A stretch of DNA of 28,859 bases from Lachnospiraceae bacterium UBA3287 (GTDB lineage Bacteria; Bacillota; Clostridia; Lachnospirales; Lachnospiraceae): the NCBI GenBank assembly GCA_002362155.1, contig DETN01000025.1, positions 1 through 28,859 of the forward strand, given 5' to 3'. The notes under the pieces were generated by a model, which worked only from the letters and a program-made list of their open reading frames with translations, ran no database searches and was not told the origin of the DNA. Positions 15,090 to 23,782 of the stretch are shown one piece after another (the first letter of the stretch is position 1; the number at the start of each line of letters is the position of its first letter). A program made the position numbers and the translations under genes.

Positions 15090-16445
15090 TTATGCGCTCT
15101 CCAGGGTCACGGTCATGGTGGTCCCCTTTCCCAGGGCGGAGTCCACCTTGATCTGGCCGTTGTGGGCGTAAACGCCGTGCTTTACGATGGACAGGCCCAG
15201 GCCTGTTCCGCCGGTGGCCCTGGAATGGCTCTTGTCCACCCGGTAGAAGCGCTCGAAGATCCGCTCCGTCTGGTCTTCCGGTATGCCTATGCCCGTATCC
15301 TTTACCCGGATCACGGACCTTCCCTGGCTGAAGGAAGTCTCTATGGAGACGCTGCCGCCGGGATGGTTGTATTTGATGGCGTTGTCGGCCAGGTTGTAGA
15401 CCACCTCGTAGAGGGTCTGCTTTTCTCCCCTGACCCTGCAGTGGGCCCCGCTCTGGGAAAGCTCCACCCGGTTGGCCCTGGCCTTTTCCTCCAGGTTGCC
15501 CAGGACCTCGGCCGCCAGATCGTACATGTCGATGATCTGGTCCGGATCGCTGCGGATGCCCTCGTCCAGCCTGGAAAGGCGGATGATGTCGTCGATCAGG
15601 GTGATCATGCGGCCGGCCTCCCGGTAGATCTTTTCCGCGAAGCGGACGGTATCCGCAGGCTTTACCAGGCCGTTCTTCATGATCTCCGCATAGCCCGAAA
15701 TGGAGGTGAGAGGGGTCTTGAGCTCATGGGATACGTTGGCGGAGAACTCCATCCTCATCTCTCCCACAGCTTCCTTTTCCCGGTTCTGCCTGTCGATCCT
15801 CTTAAGGAGGGGGGTCAGCTCCTCATAGACGTCGTTCTTTAAGGGCTCATTCAGATCCAGCTGGTTGACGGGCCGGATCAGGCTGCGCACGGAATAGCCT
15901 GTCATCAGGACCGCAGCCACCACCATGGCGGCTCCGATCAGGAGGATGGCGGGCAGAAGGCGCAGGGCGATGGCCAGGGGGGTGCCTGCCGACTTGGAGA
16001 TGCGCAGGACGCTGCCGTCCTCCAGAAGAACGGCGCAGTAGTACATTTCCTCTCCGATGCTGGAAGACCGGCGCAGGTCCGTGCCCCGTCCCTTTTCAAG
16101 AGCGTCCCGGATCTCGGGCCGGTCCAGATGGTTCCCGAAGCGGAATTCCTCCTCGTCCGTATCATAGAGGACCTCGCCGTCTTCCGAGATCAGAGTCACC
16201 CGGGTGGAGACCAGGGCCTGGTCCAGTTCCCTCATATAGCCCTTTCCGGAGACATTCAGGGCCCCTGCTATATAGTCGGCCTCCTGCAGGATCTGCTCCC
16301 TGACAAGGCCCGAGATCTCCCGGTACATGATAAAAATGGTCAGGCCGTAGACCATGGCCAGGGTAATGGCCATGATCAGAAGCATGTATCGGCTGATCTC
16401 TCTGCGCATGCTTCTCACATGGCCTCTGCTGCTTTCCTTATTCAT
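15090..16445 (-). CDS. Membrane sensor histidine kinase (PhoR-like)
   Basis: This encodes 451 residues. TM1 (about 19-41) and TM2 (about 160-183) enclose an extracytoplasmic sensor region of about 115 residues containing VTLISEDGEVLYDTD, typical of a PhoR/dCache-like or PAS-like fold. A linker follows, then HisKA with SHELKTPLTSISGYAE (phosphoacceptor His240). HATPase_c shows the N box (LADNAIKYN), G1 (KDTGIGIPE), F box (FERFYRVDKSHS) and G2 (GGTGLGLSIVKH). All catalytic residues look intact. ATG 16445 lies inside the response regulator gene, overlapping by 8 bases, with a weak site, so translation is probably coupled. The signal is unknown. I see no terminator after the stop, so transcripts may run on toward the DAHP synthase promoter. 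Confidence 0.93.
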   Translation of the reverse strand: MNKESSRGHVRSMRREISRYMLLIMAITLAMVYGLTIFIMYREISGLVREQILQEADYIAGALNVSGKGYMRELDQALVSTRVTLISEDGEVLYDTDEEEFRFGNHLDRPEIRDALEKGRGTDLRRSSSIGEEMYYCAVLLEDGSVLRISKSAGTPLAIALRLLPAILLIGAAMVVAAVLMTGYSVRSLIRPVNQLDLNEPLKNDVYEELTPLLKRIDRQNREKEAVGEMRMEFSANVSHELKTPLTSISGYAEIMKNGLVKPADTVRFAEKIYREAGRMITLIDDIIRLSRLDEGIRSDPDQIIDMYDLAAEVLGNLEEKARANRVELSQSGAHCRVRGEKQTLYEVVYNLADNAIKYNHPGGSVSIETSFSQGRSVIRVKDTGIGIPEDQTERIFERFYRVDKSHSRATGGTGLGLSIVKHGVYAHNGQIKVDSALGKGTTMTVTLESA

Positions 16446-17121
16446 TCTTCAGTACGTCCCGCATGCGGTAGCCCACGCCCCTTACCGTCTCGATCATTTC
16501 GCCGGGCATTCCCAGCTTCTGCCGGAGGTTGCGGACATGCACGTCCACCGTTCTGGTCTCTCCGCCGATGTCATAGCCCCAGACGTCCTCCAGGAGCTGG
16601 TCCCTGGAAAAGACCACGTTGAGGTTCTCCATCAGCTTGCGGAGAAGGTCATATTCCTTGAGGGTAAGGGTCACGTCCTGGCCGGCGCTCTTTACGCTGT
16701 GGCGGTCCAGGTCCATAAGGACGGGCCCGGCCTGCAGCACCGTGGTCCTCACGCCCCGGCCGCTCCTTCGAAGGACGGCCCGGATCCTGGATAAAAGCTC
16801 CATCATGCCGAAGGGCTTGGTGACATAGTCGTCGGCCCCCAGGTCCAGGGACCTGACCTTGTCGAACTCGGACCCCCTGGCCGTCAGCATGATGACGGGG
16901 ATCCCCGCCGTTTCGTTCCTGGTCCGGATCCACTGCAGGAGGCTCACCCCGTCTTCGCCGGGCAGCATGATGTCCATAAGGATCAGCTCCGGCAGGTTCC
17001 TTTCCATGGCCTCCCGGAGGGCTGCTCCGCCGCCTATGCCCTCTGCCCGGTAGCCCGCGCTCTCCAGTGTATATACGATCAGTTCTCTGATATCGATGTC
17101 GTCTTCAACGCAGTAGATCAT
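16438..17121 (-). CDS. OmpR/PhoB-family response regulator
   Basis: This encodes 227 residues from ATG 17121, chosen because GGAGG lies 6 bases upstream and the first residues, MIYCVEDDIDIREL, begin the receiver domain directly; a longer open frame upstream is out-of-frame reading of the ygiQ-like gene. Receiver landmarks are E6/D7/D8, phosphoacceptor Asp50 in LILMDIMLP, the Thr in MLTAR and Lys in YVTKPF. The C-terminal winged helix ends with TVDVHVRNLRQKLG and RGVGYRM, typical of OmpR-class DNA binding. It is the partner of the histidine kinase next to it. Its ATG overlaps the ygiQ-like stop (ATGA), so all three genes are probably one transcript. Confidence 0.94.
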   Translation of the reverse strand: MIYCVEDDIDIRELIVYTLESAGYRAEGIGGGAALREAMERNLPELILMDIMLPGEDGVSLLQWIRTRNETAGIPVIMLTARGSEFDKVRSLDLGADDYVTKPFGMMELLSRIRAVLRRSGRGVRTTVLQAGPVLMDLDRHSVKSAGQDVTLTLKEYDLLRKLMENLNVVFSRDQLLEDVWGYDIGGETRTVDVHVRNLRQKLGMPGEMIETVRGVGYRMRDVLKNE

Positions 17122-19100
17122 CTCCTGCCTCCGTCTTTCGTGTGTTTTCTGTCTGCGCCCCTGCCGGCGCGGCGCTGGTCCTGTCTCCCGTGGGACGCTT
17201 CCCTCTTCCTGCCGGGTCCGTCTTTCTTTCCCCGGAGGACTCCGCTGCCTTCCCTGTCCTTCCTTCTGCCGGCGCCTTCCCTTCCGCCCATCCTGCGGGG
17301 CGGGATCAGGCATTCCTTTCCGAAACCGATCAGGTCCTCTCTGCCCTCCCGGATCAGGGCTTCCTTCACCAGGTCATAGTTGGCGGGGTCCCGGTACTGG
17401 ATCAGGGCCCTCTGCATGGCCTTTTCGTGGGGACTGACCGCCACGTAGACCTTTTCCATGGTCAGGGGATCCAGGCCCGTGTAATACATGCAGGTGGACA
17501 CGATCCCCGGCGTGGGATAGAAGTCCTGGACCTGCTCGGGCATGTAGCCCAGCTCTCTGATATACTCCGCCAGGGCAATGGCGTCCTTCAGGGTGCTGCC
17601 CGGATGGGAGGACATGAGATAGGGCACCAGGTACTGCTTTTTGTCCAGCTTCTGGCTGATCCTGTCAAATTCCCTGCGGAAAGCATTATACACGGAAACG
17701 GGCGGCTTGCCCATCCTGGAAAGAACGTTGTCGGAGATATGCTCCGGGGCCACTCTCAGCTGGCCGCTGACATGGTACTGGCAGAGCTCTCTCAGAAAGC
17801 TTCTGTCCCTGTCCGCCATCAGGTAGTCGAAGCGGAAGCCCGACCGGACAAAGACCTTCTTAACGCCCGGTATGGACCGGATCTCCCGAAGGAGCTGTAA
17901 ATAATCGCTGTGGTCCACATGGAGGTTGGGACAGGGCCTGGGAAAGAGGCACCTTCTGTCCGCGCAGGTCCCGACCTTCAGCTGCTTCTGGCAGGAGGGG
18001 GCGCGGAACTCCGCCGTGGGTCCTCCCACGTCATAGATGTTGCCCTTAAAATCCGCCTCCTTTACAAAGCTCCGGGCTTCCTCCAGGATGGATGCATGGC
18101 TCCTTGCCTGGACGATCCTGCCCTCATGGAAGGTCAGGGCGCAGAAATTGCAGTCCCCGAAGCACCCTCTGTTGGAGGTCAGGGAGAACTTGATGTCCCC
18201 CAGGGCCGGAACGCCTCCCGCCGCGTCGTAGGAGGGGTGCCAGGTCCTTTTGTAGGGCAGGGCGTAGACGTCGTCCATCTCCCTGGTGGTCAGGGGAAGG
18301 GATGGAAGGTTCTGGATCACGAAAAGACTGCCGTCATAGGTCTCCGCCAGGCGGGAGGACCGGAAGGGGTCCGTGTTCCTGTGCTGTATGGCAAAACTCT
18401 CCGCGTAGGCTCTTTTTCCCGCGGGGCTGTCCTGGGAGATCAGGTCAAAGTCCGGCAGGACAATGGCGTCCTTCAGGGCGTCCCTGTCCCTGGTCTTATA
18501 GACGGTCCCCCGGATAAAGGTGATATCCTTTACCGAAAGGCCCGAGTCCAGGGCCTCTGCGATCTCTATGATGGAATGCTCTCCCATGCCGTAGGAGATC
18601 AGATCGGCGCCGGAGTCAAGAAGGATGGACCTTCTCACTTTTCCGGACCAGTAGTCGTAGTGGCCAAGGCGCCGGAGGCTGGCCTCGATCCCTCCTATGA
18701 TCACGGGGGTCTTCTTAAAGGTCCTGCGGATCAGGTTGCAGTAGACGATGACCGCATAGTCGGGCCGGCGTCCCATGACGCCCCCGGGAGAATAAAAGTC
18801 CTTTCCCCGCCTCTTTTTGGAGACCGTGTAGTGGTTGACCATGGAATCCATGTTTCCGGAGGATACCAGAAAGCCCAGTCTGGGCTCCCCGTATACGGCG
18901 ATGCTCTCCGGGTCCCTCCAGTCGGGCTGGCAGATCAGGCCGACGGAAAATCCGTGGGCCTCCAGGAGCCTTGCAATGATGGCGCAGCCGAAGCTGGGAT
19001 GGTCCACGTAGGCGTCCCCCACCACGTAGACAAAGTCCACCCGGGACAGTCCCTTTTCTTCCATCTCTTTTCTGCTGACCGGTATGAATCCCTCTGCCAT
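17118..19100 (-). CDS. ygiQ: YgiQ-family radical SAM protein
   Basis: This encodes 660 residues. ATG 19100 has AGGA about 5 bases upstream. The N-terminal ~300 residues match the YgiQ-type domain (FVYVVGDAYVDHPSFG..., GGIEASLRRLGHYDYWSGKVRRS). The radical SAM motif is intact in SNRGCFGDCNFCAL (C313, C317, C320). A later Cys-rich stretch (CADRRCLFPRPCPNLHVDHSDY) and VSPHEKAMQRALIQY are also typical of the family. The reaction catalysed by YgiQ proteins is not established to my knowledge. The last ~50 residues are a low-complexity Arg/Lys/Gly tail, common in Firmicutes homologues and possibly RNA-binding. Cotranscription with a two-component system is suggested by the 4-base overlap, but the functional link is unclear. 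Confidence 0.93.
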   Translation of the reverse strand: MAEGFIPVSRKEMEEKGLSRVDFVYVVGDAYVDHPSFGCAIIARLLEAHGFSVGLICQPDWRDPESIAVYGEPRLGFLVSSGNMDSMVNHYTVSKKRRGKDFYSPGGVMGRRPDYAVIVYCNLIRRTFKKTPVIIGGIEASLRRLGHYDYWSGKVRRSILLDSGADLISYGMGEHSIIEIAEALDSGLSVKDITFIRGTVYKTRDRDALKDAIVLPDFDLISQDSPAGKRAYAESFAIQHRNTDPFRSSRLAETYDGSLFVIQNLPSLPLTTREMDDVYALPYKRTWHPSYDAAGGVPALGDIKFSLTSNRGCFGDCNFCALTFHEGRIVQARSHASILEEARSFVKEADFKGNIYDVGGPTAEFRAPSCQKQLKVGTCADRRCLFPRPCPNLHVDHSDYLQLLREIRSIPGVKKVFVRSGFRFDYLMADRDRSFLRELCQYHVSGQLRVAPEHISDNVLSRMGKPPVSVYNAFRREFDRISQKLDKKQYLVPYLMSSHPGSTLKDAIALAEYIRELGYMPEQVQDFYPTPGIVSTCMYYTGLDPLTMEKVYVAVSPHEKAMQRALIQYRDPANYDLVKEALIREGREDLIGFGKECLIPPRRMGGREGAGRRKDREGSGVLRGKKDGPGRKREASHGRQDQRRAGRGADRKHTKDGGRR

Positions 19101-19175
19101 GCTTATCCTGCGCTTTCTGCCTGAATCTTTTTCTCCCGCCGCCCGGATGGCGGCATACAGAGTTATTTTAACATG

Positions 19176-19188
19176 AATCGGTCCGATT
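19176..19188. promoter_or_regulatory. Perfect palindrome in the ygiQ-galM divergent spacer
   Basis: AATCGG-T-CCGATT is a perfect 6-1-6 inverted repeat in the 196-base spacer between divergent start codons. It could be an operator; no regulator family is suggested by the sequence alone. Confidence 0.35.
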
Positions 19189-19296
19189 GAGATAATCCAC
19201 TGCCAAATTTAAGAAATATGTAGTAAAATGGCACTGAATCCAGCCTCTGAACGAAAAAAGAGGTCCACGATCCGCCCTGAAAGGAGAAATATTACC

Positions 19297-20343
19297 ATGC
19301 CCGTTACGAAATCCGATTTCGGAAAGATCAAAAACGGTCAGTCCGTGACCGCCTATACCCTGACCAATGCTTCCGGCGCCAGCGTGACGCTTCTGGACCT
19401 GGGCTGCACCATCCAGTCCGTGATCGTCCCCGACAAAGACGGAAAGATGACCGATGTCACCCTGGGCTTTGACAGCGCAGCCCCCTACGACGGCTGCACG
19501 GCCTTTTTCGGCGCCCTGGTGGGAAGGAACGCCAACCGCATCGCAGGCGCCGCCTTTACCCTGAACGGCGAGACCTATACCCTTTTCAAGAACGACGGCG
19601 GCAACAACCTCCACAGCTGCCCCGACGCCTACAGCTGGCGGATCTGGGACGCGGAAGTCCTGGAAGCTTTGAACGGCGTCCGTTTCACCCTGGACAGCCC
19701 GGATATGGACCAGGGATATCCCGGACGCCTCCAGGCCTCTGCCACCTTCCTCTGGAACAACGAGAATACCCTGACCATGCGCATCGAGGCCCAGTCCAAC
19801 CGGGATACCGTCTGCAACATGTGCAACCACAGCTACTGGAACCTGAACGGAGAAGGAAACGGTACCATTTATGAGCATCTGCTCTGCGTGGACGCGGAGG
19901 GCTATACCCCCATCAAAGCCGGCATCCCCCAGGGCATCGATCCCGTAGAGGGCACTCCCTTCGATTTCCGCGTGGCCAAGACCGTGGGAAGAGACATCAA
20001 CGAGGACAACGACCAGCTCAGGGCCGGGGGCGGCTACGACCACTCCTTCGACCTGACGGGAGAAGGCCTTCGCGACATAGCCTATCTGGAGGGAGACAAA
20101 TCCGGCATCAGCCTGACCATGGCCACCGACCAGCCTGCCCTGCAGATCTATTCCGGCAACTTCGTGGATCACGTCGGCAAGGGCGGCCATCATTACGGTC
20201 CCCGCTCCGGCATCGCCCTGGAGACCCAGCACCATCCCAACGAGATCAATACCCCTGCCTTCGAGGGCTCTGTCCTCAGGGCCGGCGCCCGCTATGACAC
20301 CACCACCCTCTTTACCTTCGGCATCGCAGGAAAGGAAGCATAA
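19297..20343 (+). CDS. galM: Aldose 1-epimerase (galactose mutarotase)
   Basis: This encodes 348 residues from ATG 19297, with AAAGGAG about 10 bases upstream; the open frame extends to 19228 without a ribosome site. The enzyme interconverts alpha and beta anomers of galactose and related sugars in the cytoplasm. Family motifs are seen: FGALVGRNANRIAGAAF, NDGGNNLHS (His106), CNHSYWNLNG with the catalytic His at about 176, GYDHSFDL with the conserved Asp, and IALETQHHPNEIN with the catalytic Glu near the end. Length and motif order match the family. No gal operon gene is adjacent, so it stands alone between divergent ygiQ and a terminator. Confidence 0.93.
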   Translation: MPVTKSDFGKIKNGQSVTAYTLTNASGASVTLLDLGCTIQSVIVPDKDGKMTDVTLGFDSAAPYDGCTAFFGALVGRNANRIAGAAFTLNGETYTLFKNDGGNNLHSCPDAYSWRIWDAEVLEALNGVRFTLDSPDMDQGYPGRLQASATFLWNNENTLTMRIEAQSNRDTVCNMCNHSYWNLNGEGNGTIYEHLLCVDAEGYTPIKAGIPQGIDPVEGTPFDFRVAKTVGRDINEDNDQLRAGGGYDHSFDLTGEGLRDIAYLEGDKSGISLTMATDQPALQIYSGNFVDHVGKGGHHYGPRSGIALETQHHPNEINTPAFEGSVLRAGARYDTTTLFTFGIAGKEA

Positions 20344-20409
20344 AGGCCCCGTCCTGCAGGGCCCGGGAGGGAAAGGCAGGCCTGTTTACAGCATAAAGGC
20401 AGCATGAGA

Positions 20410-20455
20410 AAAGGCATGCAGAATCCGTCTTACACGGCTGATTCTGCATGCCTTT
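20410..20455. terminator. Bidirectional terminator between galM and relQ
   Basis: A perfect 16-bp stem (20410-20425 with 20440-20455) carries AAAGGCATGCAG on its outer side and lies between convergent genes. The run of T is short on both strands (TTT on +, TTTT on -), but the stem strength and position support termination in both directions. Confidence 0.8.
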
Positions 20456-20489
20456 GATCGTACATATGCTTTCGGGAGCTTTTCCCTCA

Positions 20490-21269
20490 TCAGGACCAGT
20501 AGTCGTCGGTCCCCCCGGCCAGCATGGACTGGGTTGTGTCGATCCTCTCCCGGATCTGGACCATACGCTGGTCCAGCTGGTTGACCATTTCCGCGCTCAT
20601 CTGCAGCTCTCTGGAAATGGCGTCCGCCCCGATCACGTCCTGCTTGTAGCGCAGGTTGTGCTCCAGGGAAGCCCAGAAGTCCATGGCTATGGTCCGAAGC
20701 TGGACCTCCACCCGGACGTTCTTTTTCTCATGGGTCAGGTAGACGGGCACCTCGATGATCAGGTGCAGGCTCCTGTAGCCGTTCTTCTTGGGCCGGCGGA
20801 TGTAATCCTTTTCCTGGATCAGCTTCACGTCGTCCTGGGCCAGAAGGCAGTCCCTGAGCTTGTAGAGATCGTCCACGAAGGAACAGATCACCCGGACCCC
20901 CGCGATATCGCTCAGGGAATCCTCGATGTTCTCCACCGTGAATTCGATGCCCAGCCGCTCCATCTTTTCAAAGATGCTGCGGGGCTTTTTCAGTCTGGAT
21001 TTGATCATTTCGATCCGGCTGCGCCGGTTGTTGAGCATCAGCTCCTTGTTGAGGATCTGGACCTTGGTCATGACCTCCTGCATGGCGCACTCGTAATAGA
21101 GCATGAGCTTCTGGAAGTCTCTGTCCTCGTCCCGGAGGGTCAGCAGCTCCCTGACCTGTTTTTCCGGCATTGTATTGATCTTACTCTGGTCGTCATCACG
21201 TTCTTCCATGTGATTTTCCAGGTAAGTGAGCAGAACATGCTGTTCCTGCTCTTTGATATCCTGCTGCAT
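20490..21269 (-). CDS. relQ: RelQ/YjbM-type small alarmone synthetase
   Basis: This encodes 259 residues from ATG 21269, with AGAGGT 8 bases upstream. It contains only a RelA/SpoT synthetase domain: SRLKKPRSIFEKMER, DIAGVRVICSFVDDLY, YIRRPKKNGYRSLH with the GYRSLH substrate loop, and EVQLRTIAMDFWASLEHNLRYK. No hydrolase, TGS or ACT domain is present, so it is a stand-alone (p)ppGpp synthetase. At 259 residues it is longer than B. subtilis RelQ (about 211) because of an extra ~45-residue N-terminus rich in Glu, Gln and Asp. It has its own promoter and a 5'UTR hairpin. The paralogue type (RelQ rather than RelP) is my judgement. Confidence 0.92.
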   Translation of the reverse strand: MQQDIKEQEQHVLLTYLENHMEERDDDQSKINTMPEKQVRELLTLRDEDRDFQKLMLYYECAMQEVMTKVQILNKELMLNNRRSRIEMIKSRLKKPRSIFEKMERLGIEFTVENIEDSLSDIAGVRVICSFVDDLYKLRDCLLAQDDVKLIQEKDYIRRPKKNGYRSLHLIIEVPVYLTHEKKNVRVEVQLRTIAMDFWASLEHNLRYKQDVIGADAISRELQMSAEMVNQLDQRMVQIRERIDTTQSMLAGGTDDYWS

Positions 21270-21301
21270 TTTTGCTGTACCTCTTCTGAAAATTTTCCAC
21301 A

Positions 21302-21325
21302 GTGCCGCTTTTCCCCCGGCGGCAC
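21302..21325 (-). promoter_or_regulatory. Hairpin in the relQ 5' untranslated region
   Basis: GTGCCGC (21302-21308) and GCGGCAC (21319-21325) form a perfect 7-bp stem between the relQ promoter and its ribosome site. It has no U-run, so it is not a terminator; it may stabilise or regulate the transcript. Confidence 0.4.
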
Positions 21326-21333
21326 AGTTATCG

Positions 21334-21363
21334 ATTATAGCACAGTCAGCAGAGATTTTTGAA
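21334..21363 (-). promoter_or_regulatory. relQ promoter
   Basis: On the - strand TTCAAA (21363-21358) and TATAAT (21339-21334) are 18 bases apart, with an extended TGC before the -10. It sits 65 bases upstream of the relQ start. Confidence 0.65.
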
Positions 21364-21432
21364 TAGATTATCGTTTATTTTAGAAAGATTTCAGTATTTT
21401 CAGCATTGGTCCCTTAAGCCTTTTCAGAACCC

Positions 21433-21762
21433 TCAGGCGCCCGTAAAGACGGCCTGGACCAGGACCATGTAGAGGGCCGTCCCTGTAACGATGGACAAAA
21501 GAGTGGACCGCTTCCATACATAGGAAAGGACCACCGCCGCCGAGGCGATGAGCTCGGGAAGGCCCCTGGACCCCGAAAAGAGGGATACCCCTCTCAGGCA
21601 GTAGACCACCAGCATGCCCATGACGGCCGGAGGAAGAAGGCCAGTGAGGAGGGTGATGAGGGGAGGGATCTCCCGCTCCCCGGAAAAGACCATAAAGGGC
21701 AGAAAACGGAGCAGGACGGTCACGGCCGATGCGGCCGCCACGATCAGAGCGCTTTGCATCAT
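21433..21762 (-). CDS. azlD: AzlD-like branched-chain amino acid exporter, small subunit
   Basis: This encodes 109 residues with about four hydrophobic segments, typical of AzlD: an N-terminal helix followed by LLRFLPFMVFSG, LPPAVMGMLVVYCL, and C-terminal helices with STLLSIVTGTALYMV. It pairs with AzlC to export branched-chain or other small neutral amino acids. ATG 21762 overlaps the azlC stop (ATGA) and has AGGAGG close upstream; a second ATG at 21759 directly follows. It is the last gene of the ald-azlC-azlD unit. I see no terminator after it. Confidence 0.88.
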   Translation of the reverse strand: MMQSALIVAAASAVTVLLRFLPFMVFSGEREIPPLITLLTGLLPPAVMGMLVVYCLRGVSLFSGSRGLPELIASAAVVLSYVWKRSTLLSIVTGTALYMVLVQAVFTGA

Positions 21763-22481
21763 GTCTCCTCCTTTCCCCTGCGGCCTTTATATGCCCCCAA
21801 GGCGGTCAGGGTCCCGCAGATCAGGGCCATGGAAGGGATCAGAAAGGCGTCCGGTCCGAAAATGAGAAGGCAGGCCAGGGAAAGAAAGATCCCCGCCGCC
21901 GCGGGAAGGCGGTTCCCTGCCGTCAGGACCTGGTCCGTAAGGATCACGATGAAAAGGGCCGTCATGGCAAAGTCGATGCCGGCAGAGTCAAAGGGCAGCA
22001 CCGCCCCCAGGGCACAGCCCAGAAGGCTCCCCGCCACCCAGGCGCTCTGATCGATCACAGAGACCAGAAGGAAATAGAGCTTTTCGTCCGTCCCCTCCGG
22101 GGCCCCGCCGCAGACCAGGGCGTAGGTCTCGTCCGTCAGGGAAAAGATCAGATAGGGCTTTGCCCTTCCCATATCCCGGTAGCGCAGCAGCATGCTGATC
22201 CCGTAGAGAAGGTGGCGGGCATTGACCAGGAAGGAGATCAGGGCGGCTGACAGAAGGGACGCCCCGCCTGTCATCAGGGGGATCAGCACGAACTGCAGAG
22301 ATCCCGCGTAGACCAGGCAGCTCATGGCAAGGGCCCAGAAGATCCCGAAACCCGCATCCCTCAGGAGAACGCCGAAGGCGACCCCCAGCACCAGATAGCC
22401 CGTGATCACGGGTATGGCATCGGAGGCCGCCCTCTTCAGTGTCCTTGTTTTTCTGCTGTCTTCCCTGCCGCCGGGGCCCAT
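21759..22481 (-). CDS. azlC: AzlC-like branched-chain amino acid exporter, large subunit
   Basis: This encodes 240 residues of a multi-helix membrane protein. Family features include AIPVITGYLVLGVAFGVLLRDAG, CLVYAGSLQFVLIPLM, FLVNARHLLYGISM and SLTDETYAL, all characteristic of AzlC. The start codon overlaps the ald stop by one base (TGATG) and has no good ribosome site, so translation probably depends on reinitiation after ald. With AzlD it forms a two-subunit exporter. The substrate is inferred from homologues; linkage to alanine dehydrogenase suggests alanine or pyruvate-derived amino acids may also be handled. Confidence 0.9.
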   Translation of the reverse strand: MGPGGREDSRKTRTLKRAASDAIPVITGYLVLGVAFGVLLRDAGFGIFWALAMSCLVYAGSLQFVLIPLMTGGASLLSAALISFLVNARHLLYGISMLLRYRDMGRAKPYLIFSLTDETYALVCGGAPEGTDEKLYFLLVSVIDQSAWVAGSLLGCALGAVLPFDSAGIDFAMTALFIVILTDQVLTAGNRLPAAAGIFLSLACLLIFGPDAFLIPSMALICGTLTALGAYKGRRGKEET

Positions 22482-23596
22482 CAGAAGAGGTCTGCAGGAT
22501 CGGTATATACGTAGCCCTCGAAGGCATCCGCAACGTTCCTGCAGGTCAGTTTGCCGTCATAGGTATTGACGCCCGAATAGAGCACAGGGTTGGCCCTGCA
22601 GGCTCCCTCCAGGCCCTTTTCGGCGATCTGGAGGCCGTAGCGCAGGGTGGCGTTGGTCAGGGCGATGGTGGAGGTCCTGGGCACGGCGCCGGGCATGTTG
22701 CCGACGCAGTAGTGGACAACGCCTTCCTCGATATAGACCGGATCGTCATGGGAGGTGACATGGCTGGATTCGCCGCAGCCGCCCTGGTCGATGGCCACGT
22801 CCACGAAGACGGCGCCGGGACGCATTTCCTTCAGATATTTTCTCTTGAACAGCTTGGGGGTGGTGCCGCCGGGGATCAGCACGGAGCCGATGACCAGGTC
22901 AGCGTCCTTCACAGCCTTTTCGATGTTGGCGTCATTGGAGACAAGGGTCTGGATCCTGGCCCCGTAGATCTCGTCCAGGTGCTCCAGTCTCTTGAGGTTG
23001 ATATCGATAATGGTCACGTTGGCGCCGATTCCCACGGCCGCTCTGCAGGCATTGGCGCCTACGGTGCCGCCGCCCAGGATGACCACATTGCCCTTGGGAG
23101 TTCCGGGAACGCCGGCCAGAAGGATGCCTTCTCCGCCGAAGCGCTTCTCCAGATATTTGGCGCCTTCCTGGATGGACAGGCGGCCCGCGATCTGGCTCAT
23201 GGGAACAAGAAGGGGAATGCTGCCGTCTTTTTCGATCAGGGTCTCATAGGCCACGCCCTTGACCTTTCCGGCCAGAAGTGCGTCCATCTGCTCCTTGTCC
23301 GCTGCCAGGTGCAGGTAGGTGAAGAGGATCAGACCGTCATGGAAAAGAGGCCACTCCTCTTCCAGAGGCTCCTTGACCTTGACCATCATTTCCACGTTCT
23401 TCCAGACGCCTGCGGCGCCTTCCACCAGCTCCGCTCCTGCGGCCGCATATTCCTCATCGGAAAAACCGGAGCCCAGGCCGGCTCCCTTTTCGATCAGGAC
23501 CTGGTGGCCCGCAGCCACATAGCTCTTTACGTTGTCCGGCGTCAGGCCGACACGGAATTCGTTGTTCTTGATTTCCCTTACACATCCGACTTTCAA
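22481..23596 (-). CDS. ald: Alanine dehydrogenase
   Basis: This encodes 371 residues, the usual family length. It catalyses NAD-dependent interconversion of L-alanine with pyruvate and ammonia. The N-terminus MKVGCVREIKNNEFRVGLTP, MVKVKEPLEEEW with the catalytic Lys, YLHLAADK with the catalytic His, and the nucleotide-binding VVILGGGTVGANA are all typical, as is DVAIDQGGCGESS with the active-site Asp. The start is a TTG at 23596 preceded by GGAGG 9 bases upstream; no ATG fits. It heads the ald-azlC-azlD operon, driven by a promoter at 23630-23658. Pairing a dehydrogenase with an exporter suggests amino-acid overflow or redox balancing (inference). Confidence 0.95.
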   Translation of the reverse strand: MKVGCVREIKNNEFRVGLTPDNVKSYVAAGHQVLIEKGAGLGSGFSDEEYAAAGAELVEGAAGVWKNVEMMVKVKEPLEEEWPLFHDGLILFTYLHLAADKEQMDALLAGKVKGVAYETLIEKDGSIPLLVPMSQIAGRLSIQEGAKYLEKRFGGEGILLAGVPGTPKGNVVILGGGTVGANACRAAVGIGANVTIIDINLKRLEHLDEIYGARIQTLVSNDANIEKAVKDADLVIGSVLIPGGTTPKLFKRKYLKEMRPGAVFVDVAIDQGGCGESSHVTSHDDPVYIEEGVVHYCVGNMPGAVPRTSTIALTNATLRYGLQIAEKGLEGACRANPVLYSGVNTYDGKLTCRNVADAFEGYVYTDPADLF

Positions 23597-23629
23597 AACA
23601 ATATACCTCCTGTTTTCTGGGATATGAGC

Positions 23630-23658
23630 ATTATAACAGAAAAAACACCCGTTTTTAA
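23630..23658 (-). promoter_or_regulatory. Candidate ald operon promoter
   Basis: On the - strand TATAAT (23635-23630) with TG one base upstream, and a weak -35 TTAAAA (23658-23653) at 17 bases. It lies 33 bases before the TTG start of ald. Confidence 0.6.
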
Positions 23659-23782
23659 TAAATATGCATCTGTTTTTGCTTTCCGCCGGAAAATATCTTC
23701 TGTTTGAATTGTTTGAAATATCAGATATTTAATATAATTGTTCTGTATTTGCATTTTTATTTTCTTGTTATCTGATTTCTTA

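Noticed and set aside
21364..21432. Possible terminator after azlD
   Set aside because: No stem followed by a T-run on the - strand could be found; readthrough toward relQ cannot be ruled out.
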